NCBI GenBank assembly: GCA_963608705.1
Contig: CAVDHB010000057.1
Span: 1-20,145, forward strand
Source: CAVDHB01 sp963608705
GTDB lineage: Bacteria > Bacteroidota > Bacteroidia > Bacteroidales > Bacteroidaceae
Length of the DNA: 20,145 bases
Direction: 5' to 3'
The translations under genes and the position numbers were made by a program. Below, piece after piece: positions 15,066-20,145 of this stretch. How positions within the stretch are numbered: the first letter of the stretch is position 1; each line of letters begins with the position of its first letter. Below the pieces are notes generated by a model. The model saw only the letters and a list, made by a program, of their open reading frames with translations, did not search any database and was not told the origin of the DNA.

Positions 15066-15942
15066 GCCTTTCTGGTCAATGGTCGCTTTGGGCGGATGGC
15101 TCTTTATGGGAGTCGCCTGTTCCTCTACCCCTGACGGAGTGTATTCCGAAGGAGAGATGGAGGACATCCTTTATGACTATTACAAGGCGAAAGCGATGGG
15201 GGAGAACCTCTCGCCAGAGGAACAGTACAAGGCGAATCTTTACATTCAGTCTGTCTACAAGAAATACGGTACGACCGAGGCGGAGTTTGACAGCTCGCTG
15301 GTATGGTACACTACCAACCCGGATGTGTTTGCGAAGGTCTACAAGAAACTGCAAACACGCTTCGACGACGACTTGAAAGCGTTGGGTTCCGCTGGTGCGG
15401 GAAATGCGTTGGCGGGTAATTCTGCGGCCTTGTCGGGAGACACTACGGAGTTGTGGCAGGGAGAGAAGTTCGCATTACTTTCCAATACACTTTTCTCCCG
15501 TCGGTTGAATTTCTCCTTAAAGGCGGATTCTTCTTATCATGAGGAAGACCGTTTTGCATGGACATTCACGGTACATTTGCCGGGAAGTGGTGCCGGAGGG
15601 GGTAACATGAGTGCCGCACTCTGCATTCGCTATGACAACGACAGCGTGGCCGGGACTACACAGACGGTTTATTCCAGCGGCCCTGTCACCTTGATGTTAG
15701 ACGCCATACCCGCCAGAAAGATTAAGTCCGTCTTCGGCTTTGTCTATAAAGGTGGCGGAGAGTTGGGCGATACATCTACCCCATATTCCGTGGCGTTGTT
15801 AGATCGTTTTTCCTTATTGCGGCAGCACAAACAGCTTCCGAAGATAGACGATAAATCTTCACACAAAGCGGACTCGGCCAAGAAAGATTCATCAGCAGGA
15901 CTCGCTCCCTTGCTTCGGTTGAAACAACGACAGAACAAATAG
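15058..15942 (+). CDS. DUF4296-type lipoprotein
   Basis: The 294-aa product starts at the ATG that overlaps the lspA stop. An earlier in-frame ATG lies inside lspA and would spoil the signal peptide. The N-terminus (KPFWSMVALGGWLFMGVAC) is a lipoprotein signal with C21 as lipid site. Residues about 27-110 (EGEMEDILYDYYKAKAM, then LYIQSVYKKYGTTEAEFDSS and VYKKLQTRFDDDL) match the DUF4296 domain that follows lspA in many Bacteroidales. The middle holds beta-rich sequence of unknown family, and the tail (about 268-294) is Lys/Ser-rich and probably disordered. Function is unknown; the position suggests an envelope role. Confidence 0.85.
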   Translation: MNKPFWSMVALGGWLFMGVACSSTPDGVYSEGEMEDILYDYYKAKAMGENLSPEEQYKANLYIQSVYKKYGTTEAEFDSSLVWYTTNPDVFAKVYKKLQTRFDDDLKALGSAGAGNALAGNSAALSGDTTELWQGEKFALLSNTLFSRRLNFSLKADSSYHEEDRFAWTFTVHLPGSGAGGGNMSAALCIRYDNDSVAGTTQTVYSSGPVTLMLDAIPARKIKSVFGFVYKGGGELGDTSTPYSVALLDRFSLLRQHKQLPKIDDKSSHKADSAKKDSSAGLAPLLRLKQRQNK

Positions 15943-16239
15943 ATGAGACGAGTGGCGGCACACCGGTTGCATTATCCCGGCCATGGAGAGATGAAAATGA
16001 CCGTGGTGGAGATAGAGGATGATTATGTCGTGAATTATTATCCCATCGGAGAAGAACTGCCCATGACCGAGTGGCTGGGTGGAGATTTGTTTCTTTCCCC
16101 CGAGGAGGTGGACACAAGTTCCGTGTCATGGGACAATCTCTGTGAGACACTCCGATTGGATGCGCCGATGAGCTACCCTCTTTATTGTTATTACTGGGAC
16201 AGAGGGAAGTTAATCAAACTTGTAGACGAGGAAGAGTGA
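15943..16239 (+). CDS. Small conserved-looking hypothetical protein
   Basis: A 98-aa acidic protein whose ATG directly follows the stop of the DUF4296 lipoprotein gene with no gap, so it is the last gene of the ileS-lspA operon. No signal peptide or membrane segment is seen. The sequence has a strand-rich pattern (MTVVEIEDDYVVNYYPI, then LPMTEWLGGDLFLS, then YPLYCYYWDRGKLIKLVDEE). I do not recognise the family with confidence. The next gene on the other strand ends 27 bases later; no terminator hairpin is visible between them. Confidence 0.7.
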   Translation: MRRVAAHRLHYPGHGEMKMTVVEIEDDYVVNYYPIGEELPMTEWLGGDLFLSPEEVDTSSVSWDNLCETLRLDAPMSYPLYCYYWDRGKLIKLVDEEE

Positions 16240-16266
16240 TGATGGCCTCCGACGATGGGGACAACG

Positions 16267-16797
16267 TCAATGCCTCGCTTTCACCCCTTCAATGTCAAAT
16301 TTTAAGAAAGCTACGGTATAGTCATCAATCCCCAATACCCCTCGTTTATACAACCCTTGGACGAAATCACTGAAGGTCTTTTGGTCGACAGTCGCACGCT
16401 GTAACGGCATCAACACGTCCTCGCAAAAATTGAAACGCATTGTCTCGGCCGTCTTCAACAGTTGGGAATCTTCTGTGCCTGCATTTCTTGCCACACTCAG
16501 CTCCTCCAGAAATTCTTCGCTTTTTGAAAGCTCGTACATCATCAGCACATAGTGCGACAGTGCGTCACTCGCCACAAATACCACCGAGCTGTTGTCCAAT
16601 TCAAACTCACCGCTGCGAAATCCTGCTTCTTCCAGTGGATCTTTACAACTTATCAGTCGGGGAGGATTGCTGAAATCCGCCAACTGGGTGAAGCTGTGTA
16701 TCAATTTTCCTGTCTTTCGGTTGTAATGAAACACCACACTGTCCCCGTAGGTCATCCATTTACATATCGAAGCCGATGTGTTCCATAAAGCAATTCA
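16267..16797 (-). pseudogene. C-terminal remnant of a PP2C-type protein phosphatase
   Basis: The readable protein begins at ATG 16755 (162 aa), but the same frame continues 13 codons further upstream to a stop at 16795-16797 with phosphatase-like sequence (ALWNTSASICKWMTYGDS). Later PP2C marks are GDSVVFHYN, VVFVASDALSHYVL (the SDGL-like block) and GIDDYTVAFLKF (the DD-x-TV metal block). The N-terminal part with the first metal-binding Asp-Gly motif, about 100 residues, is missing; only 20 bases separate this frame from the upstream kinase gene's stop. The remnant is therefore unlikely to be an active phosphatase. It lies downstream of and in line with the LRR-kinase, so the pair may once have been a kinase-phosphatase unit. 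It might still be translated from 16755 as a binding domain. Confidence 0.7.
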
Positions 16798-16816
16798 AAA
16801 TGGAGTTGTGATTATA

Positions 16817-19426
16817 CTACTTACCACCAAATCGTTTGGTTAATTTGTCTTTTGTTGCTTGGGATAAATTGCACCCACAGAAAGCAAAATCTCCGATAGT
16901 TGTGACGCTTTGCGGGATTTGTATCTCAGTCAGGCTGGAGCAGCCATCGAAAGCATAATCTCCGATAGTCGTGACACTTTGTGGGATTTGTATCTCGGTC
17001 AGGTCGGAGCAGTCTTTGAAAGTAGAATCTCCGATAGTCGTGACGCTTTGTGGAATTTGTATCTCAGTCAGTCTGGAGCAGTAAGAGAAAGCAGAATCTC
17101 CGATGGTCGTGACGCTTTGCGGGATTTGTATCTTGGTCAGTCTGGGGCAGTAAGAGAAAGCAGAAACCCCGATGGTCATGACGCTTTGTGGAATTAGTAT
17201 CTCAGTCAGTCTGGAGCAGCTAGAGAAAGCGTGATCCCCGATGGTCGTGACGCTTTGTGGAATTTGTATCTTAGTCAGTCTGGAGCAGTAAGAGAAAGCA
17301 TAATCCCCGATATTGATGACGCTTTTCGGGATTAGTATCTCAGTCAGGCTGGAGCAGGCAAAGAAAGCAGAATCCCCGATGGTCGTGACGCTTTGTGGAA
17401 TTTGTATCTTAGTCAGATTGTAGCAGCCATAGAAAGCATAATCCCCGATATTGGTGACGCTTTTCGGGATTAGCATCTCAGTCAGGCTGGAGCAGTCATA
17501 GAAAGCATAATCCCCGATATTAGTGACGCTTTTCGGGATTAGTATCTCAGTCAGGCTGGAGCAGTAAGAGAAAGCATAATCCCCGATGGTCGTGACGCTT
17601 TTCGGAATTAGTATCTCAGTCAGGCTGGAGCAGCTAGAGAAAGCGTGATTCCCGATGGTCGTGACGCTTTTCGGGATTTGTATCTTAGTCAGTCTGGAGC
17701 AGTCAGAGAAAGCAGAATCTCCGATAGTCGTGACTCCCAAAGGAATGACAAGATATTTTCTCCCGTAGTTGAGGTTGGCAATCAGTTTCGTTCTTTGTTT
17801 ATCATATAATATACCATCTTCTAACAGGAAAACTTCTGATTGATTCTCTATGACACATTGCAGACCGATAAAAGGATTTCCCTTTATTTCACGTACGGAT
17901 GAAGGTATTATTAATGATTTTAGTCTGGAGCAGTAAAAGAAAGCAGAATCCCCGATAGTCGTGACGCTTTGTGGGATTTGTATCTCAGTCAGGCTAGAGC
18001 CATAGAAAGCGGAGAAAGCGGAATTCCCGATAGTCGTGACTCCCAAAGGAATGACAATACGTTCTCTTTTGTGGTTGAGGTTGGCAATCAGTTTTGTTCT
18101 TTGTCTATCATACAATATACCATCTTCTAACAGGAAAACTTCTGATTGGTTCTCTATGACACATTGCAGGCCGATAAAAGGATTTCCCTTTATTTCACGT
18201 ACGGATGAAGGTATTATTAATGATTTTAGACCGAAGCAGTTCTCAAAAGCAGAATCCCCAATAGTCGTGACGCTTTTCGGGATTTGTATCTCAGTCAGGC
18301 TGTCGCAGTCAGAGAAAGCAAAATCACACACCACCTTAGTTCCCTTTCTTATCTCATATTTTCCTATAAGATCACACGACGTATCAAGCAATCTTTTCCC
18401 ATCTCGACTGTACTTCACCCCGAATTCATCCTCTATCGCATTTTTCAAATCCTCATCAGTAACTTCCGTGGAAAGTTCCTCAACAATAGGTTGGCTTACA
18501 TGAGACGGCTTGTTCATCTCAGGCTTCCTCACACTAAACAATCGAAAGGACACCATCGCCAAGTTCTTCTTTGCATACGCTAAGAGGAATAAGGAGTAAA
18601 ACGTGTTAAACTCGGCATCCGTCATTAGTTTCTGCAAGGCGGGAAGGACTTTGCAGGAACTGAGGTTCAGGTAGTCAGCGGCGGAGAAGAGCAGGCGATC
18701 AGAAGCCCCGTACTCGTCCAGTAAGGACGGACGCAGGGTGATCGCTTTCAGCGAAAGGGCGATGACGGACAGGGCGAAGTCATCTATGGTCTCGTCAAAA
18801 TCATCCACGGTGCGCAGCGGATGGGAGAAGTCCTTGGTACCCATGGTGGGAGACTTTTGTCCTTTCATAGCAGGGACAAACATACCGTCATAGTCTACCA
18901 GGGTAAGAGTGCCGTCCTCCCGCACGATGATATTGTCCGGCTTGAGATCGCCGTGGGCGAACGGTTGGCTGCGTAGCCAGACTGCGAGTTTGCAGAAGCG
19001 ATAGCAGAGCATGGACATGGACTCGCTGTCCCGGTAATGGTCGGCGATGTACTGCTCCATGGTCACACCTTCCACCCAGTCCATCTTCAATACCGGAAAC
19101 TCGTCCTGTTCACAGTCCGAGTCCACAAACAGCTCCTTGTCCAAATACTCCACGGAGGTCAGATAAGTGGAGTCCATATTTTCCAACTCATCCGCTATCA
19201 TGCGATAAGCTTCCTCCCGTCCGTCCTGTTCCTCGGTGAAACACTTCAACGCATAGCATTTCCCCGTCTGCTCGTCCTTCATCTTGAAGACCACCGCGAA
19301 CGCCCCGCTGCTGCGGCGGGGTTCACCGTAGCTGTCAAGCACGGGTTTCAGGTCTCGGAGTTTGTCAAGGTTATCCTCCGAATTCTGAATGGCACGGACG
19401 TATTCTGATAGTATCGGGTATTGCAT
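16817..19426 (-). CDS. Protein kinase-like domain fused to a BspA-type leucine-rich-repeat array
   Basis: The 869-aa product has no signal peptide or clear membrane segment, so it should be cytoplasmic. Residues about 30-240 form a eukaryote-like Ser/Thr kinase: glycine loop SSGAFAVVF (39-47), ATP lysine K61 in CYALKCF, catalytic loop FAHGDLKPDN (D160, N165; HGD instead of HRD) and LVDYDGMF (D178; DYDG instead of DFG). Key residues are kept, so activity is plausible. A linker (about 245-355) follows, then LRR_5 repeats to the end, most of them 23-residue units of the form IQIPxSVTTIGDxAFxxCSxLTE. LRR_5 arrays are usually on secreted BspA-like surface proteins; here they would be an intracellular binding platform. 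ATG 19424-19426 has a -7 box upstream. Kinase, PP2C remnant and genomic setting recall TerY-P type modules, but no VWA gene is present. Confidence 0.85.
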   Translation of the reverse strand: MQYPILSEYVRAIQNSEDNLDKLRDLKPVLDSYGEPRRSSGAFAVVFKMKDEQTGKCYALKCFTEEQDGREEAYRMIADELENMDSTYLTSVEYLDKELFVDSDCEQDEFPVLKMDWVEGVTMEQYIADHYRDSESMSMLCYRFCKLAVWLRSQPFAHGDLKPDNIIVREDGTLTLVDYDGMFVPAMKGQKSPTMGTKDFSHPLRTVDDFDETIDDFALSVIALSLKAITLRPSLLDEYGASDRLLFSAADYLNLSSCKVLPALQKLMTDAEFNTFYSLFLLAYAKKNLAMVSFRLFSVRKPEMNKPSHVSQPIVEELSTEVTDEDLKNAIEDEFGVKYSRDGKRLLDTSCDLIGKYEIRKGTKVVCDFAFSDCDSLTEIQIPKSVTTIGDSAFENCFGLKSLIIPSSVREIKGNPFIGLQCVIENQSEVFLLEDGILYDRQRTKLIANLNHKRERIVIPLGVTTIGNSAFSAFYGSSLTEIQIPQSVTTIGDSAFFYCSRLKSLIIPSSVREIKGNPFIGLQCVIENQSEVFLLEDGILYDKQRTKLIANLNYGRKYLVIPLGVTTIGDSAFSDCSRLTKIQIPKSVTTIGNHAFSSCSSLTEILIPKSVTTIGDYAFSYCSSLTEILIPKSVTNIGDYAFYDCSSLTEMLIPKSVTNIGDYAFYGCYNLTKIQIPQSVTTIGDSAFFACSSLTEILIPKSVINIGDYAFSYCSRLTKIQIPQSVTTIGDHAFSSCSRLTEILIPQSVMTIGVSAFSYCPRLTKIQIPQSVTTIGDSAFSYCSRLTEIQIPQSVTTIGDSTFKDCSDLTEIQIPQSVTTIGDYAFDGCSSLTEIQIPQSVTTIGDFAFCGCNLSQATKDKLTKRFGGK
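16871..17749 (-). repeat. Tandem 69-bp repeats encoding 23-aa LRR_5 units (13 units)
   Basis: Residues 560-852 are 13 consecutive units (first and last partial), each 69 bp, very alike at DNA level: on the plus strand, GTCGTGACGCTTTGTGGGAT-type blocks recur with exact spacing. Variation clusters at a few codons: Q or K after the IP pair, L or Q before it, and the residues around AFxxC. Synonymous sites are also alike, which points to recent duplication or gene conversion. Unit number probably varies between strains. Confidence 0.9.
17731..17923 (-). repeat. Larger internal duplication in the LRR gene, copy 2 (306-bp period)
   Basis: This 193-bp stretch repeats at 18037-18229 with an offset of exactly 306 bp (102 codons), so the frame is kept. 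It encodes a non-LRR island (SSVREIKGNPFIGLQCVIEN, then QSEVFLLEDGILYDKQRTKL) between LRR units. The two DNA copies differ mainly around the first 40 plus-strand bases. Confidence 0.85.
18037..18229 (-). repeat. Larger internal duplication in the LRR gene, copy 1
   Basis: Partner of 17731-17923. The plus-strand segment ending GGTATTATTAATGATTTTAG is identical in both. It encodes the same island with YDRQRTKL in place of YDKQRTKL. Confidence 0.85.
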
Positions 19427-19449
19427 AAGCTGTCTATTTAGATTGTCTG

Positions 19450-19457
19450 CAAAGATA
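19450..19457 (-). promoter_or_regulatory. -7 box of the LRR-kinase gene
   Basis: The minus strand reads TATCTTTG, matching TAnnTTTG, 23 nt before the ATG. The nearest TTTG further up (19484-19487) is 26 nt away, beyond the usual spacing. The leader would be short. Confidence 0.45.
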
Positions 19458-19528
19458 TGGATTTATACTTATATGAACGAATACAAAATAAGAAAGTTGT
19501 ATGGGGTTCCACTTTCATATCCCATTTA

Positions 19529-19721
19529 ATGATTTTCCGCAAACATACCACTCTCCTGGCTTGCACATTGCAATATTGAACTAGTAGAGACGCGATTCAT
19601 CGCGTCTCCACATTTATCTGTGATGACTTATATCTGTGATTACACTATGAAAAGCGGAGACGCGATAAATCGCGTCTCTACCTAAACAATGTTGATTAGT
19701 GGTACGATTGCGGATAATCAT
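19529..19721. repeat. MITE/REP-like element B: same inverted ends as element A, GAGACGCGAT core
   Basis: The left end (19529-19551, starting ATGATTTTCCGCAAACATAC) and right end (19699-19721, GTGGTACGATTGCGGATAAT) are inverted repeats and closely match the ends of 2218-2481; left-end similarity runs about 40 nt inward with about 8 differences. The core instead holds two GAGACGCGAT palindromes (19587-19608 with TC loop, 19657-19678 with AA loop) whose flanks (TAGTA and CTACC) show they are inverted to each other. The element lies upstream of the LRR-kinase gene. No transposase gene is present. Confidence 0.75.
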
Positions 19722-19763
19722 TGTATTCTTTTAGCATATCTCCCGCACGGTGCATAAGCTCTT

Positions 19764-19845
19764 GTAACTCACCGTAGAAAATAAATTACTCACCGCAGAA
19801 ATTTCGTAACTCACCGCAGAAATTTTATTATTCACCGTAAAAAAC
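19764..19845 (+). repeat. Four tandem TAACTCACCGYAGAAATTT-type repeats
   Basis: ACTCACCGTAGAAA, ACTCACCGCAGAAATTT, ACTCACCGCAGAAATTT and ATTCACCGTAAAAAA follow one another with a period of roughly 20-25 bp. Units 2 and 3 are nearly identical and the outer ones are more decayed. The CTCAC-nnn-GTA look resembles the CTCACTTGTA cluster at 10161-10245. Function unknown; not CRISPR, because spacers are only a few bases. Confidence 0.75.
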
Positions 19846-19881
19846 AACTATGAGACTCAGAGCCATTACTAAGATAGAACA

Positions 19882-19903
19882 GTGGTATGTTTTGGATAAT
19901 CAT
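19882..19903 (+). repeat. Solo copy of the element end sequence
   Basis: GTGGTATGTTTTGGATAATC followed by AT matches the right-end consensus GTGGTATGTTTGCGGATAAT with one base lost and one changed. It is in the same orientation as the right ends of elements A and B. It may mark the edge of a larger composite that includes the tandem repeats at 19764-19845. Confidence 0.6.
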
Positions 19904-19979
19904 TTTAGAAAATACAGACATACGACTTTTCTTATTAAACATAATATCCCCTTCCAGCCAAACGTTTTTTCGTGAATTT

Positions 19980-20117
19980 GCCTACACGCCTACACTGAAT
20001 GTTTTTAAGTCATTGGCTATCAGTTTCTAATATGATAAAAAACAGGAATATTGCCTACACTAAGCCTACACTAGCCTACACAAAACAACCTAAAATCGCT
20101 GGAAATGGGCCTACATT
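19980..20117 (+). repeat. Six direct GCCTACA(CT) sites, iteron-like
   Basis: GCCTACA begins at 19980, 19988, 20053, 20064, 20074 and 20109, all in one orientation; most read GCCTACACT. They form a tight pair, a triplet with 10-11 bp spacing (one helical turn) and a last single copy. Such phased direct repeats are usual at binding sites of replication initiators, recombinases or regulators. The gene they would serve lies beyond the window, if there is one. The region 19904-20145 holds no other supported feature. Confidence 0.6.
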
Positions 20118-20145
20118 GTACCATAGTCCTTCACTTTTTCGTCCA

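Noticed and set aside
16910..17197. A plus-strand frame of 95 codons with a repeating peptide across the LRR gene
   Set aside because: It is the antisense of the 69-bp repeats. Because 69 is a multiple of 3, a periodic frame on the other strand is expected.
19850..19975. A 41-codon ATG frame beginning MRLRAITKIEQWYV
   Set aside because: Its middle is the solo element-end repeat, there is no clear promoter, and no family is recognised. It is probably a chance frame.
19764..20117. Regular repeats as a CRISPR array
   Set aside because: Repeat words are too short, the intervals are not uniform 30-bp spacers, and no cas gene is in view.

Overview
The window looks like a chromosomal segment of a Bacteroidales bacterium (Bacteroides, Parabacteroides or Prevotella type). 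Support comes from the gene set: an eukaryote-like IleRS followed by a zinc-less DksA-like protein, a long LspA and a DUF4296 lipoprotein; a TonB-C domain protein with a signal peptide; and a bifunctional PBP1 with a YceG/MltG partner. Many genes also have the Bacteroidetes -7 box TAnnTTTG just upstream. No rRNA, tRNA, CRISPR array or complete mobile element with a transposase was seen.

Layout. 1-1151: end of a probable surface-polysaccharide region, a family 4 glycosyltransferase whose N-terminus appears to be shifted out of frame by an extra TA. 1480-2133 (-): class IV aminotransferase. 2218-2481: a MITE/REP-like element with inverted ends. 2675-3715 (-): galE. 3869-4834 (-): secreted TonB-C domain protein. 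4984-7180 (+): mltG and a trypsin-like lipoprotein protease, ending at a strong terminator. 7313-9655 (+): a class A penicillin-binding protein. 9656-10541: a gene-poor gap with a well-supported candidate structured small RNA (own promoter, closing stem, terminator) followed by palindromic repeats. 10542-16239 (+): the ileS / dksA-like / lspA / DUF4296 lipoprotein / small protein operon.

16267-19426 (-) is an accessory locus. It has a protein kinase fused to a long BspA-type leucine-rich-repeat array and, downstream, only the C-terminal half of a PP2C-type phosphatase. This may be a decayed kinase-phosphatase signalling pair of the TerY-P kind. The repeat array is very uniform at DNA level and probably changes length. 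19427-20145 has no gene I can support. It holds a second copy of the inverted-end element (with a different palindromic core), a tandem 20-odd-bp repeat, and six direct iteron-like GCCTACA sites at the right edge.

The core genes serve the cell envelope (mltG and PBP1 in peptidoglycan; lspA in lipoprotein maturation, with two lipoproteins nearby; galE and the glycosyltransferase in sugar polymers) and translation (ileS). The most unusual material is the LRR-kinase with its truncated phosphatase, the candidate small RNA, and a family of small elements sharing ends but carrying different hairpin cores.
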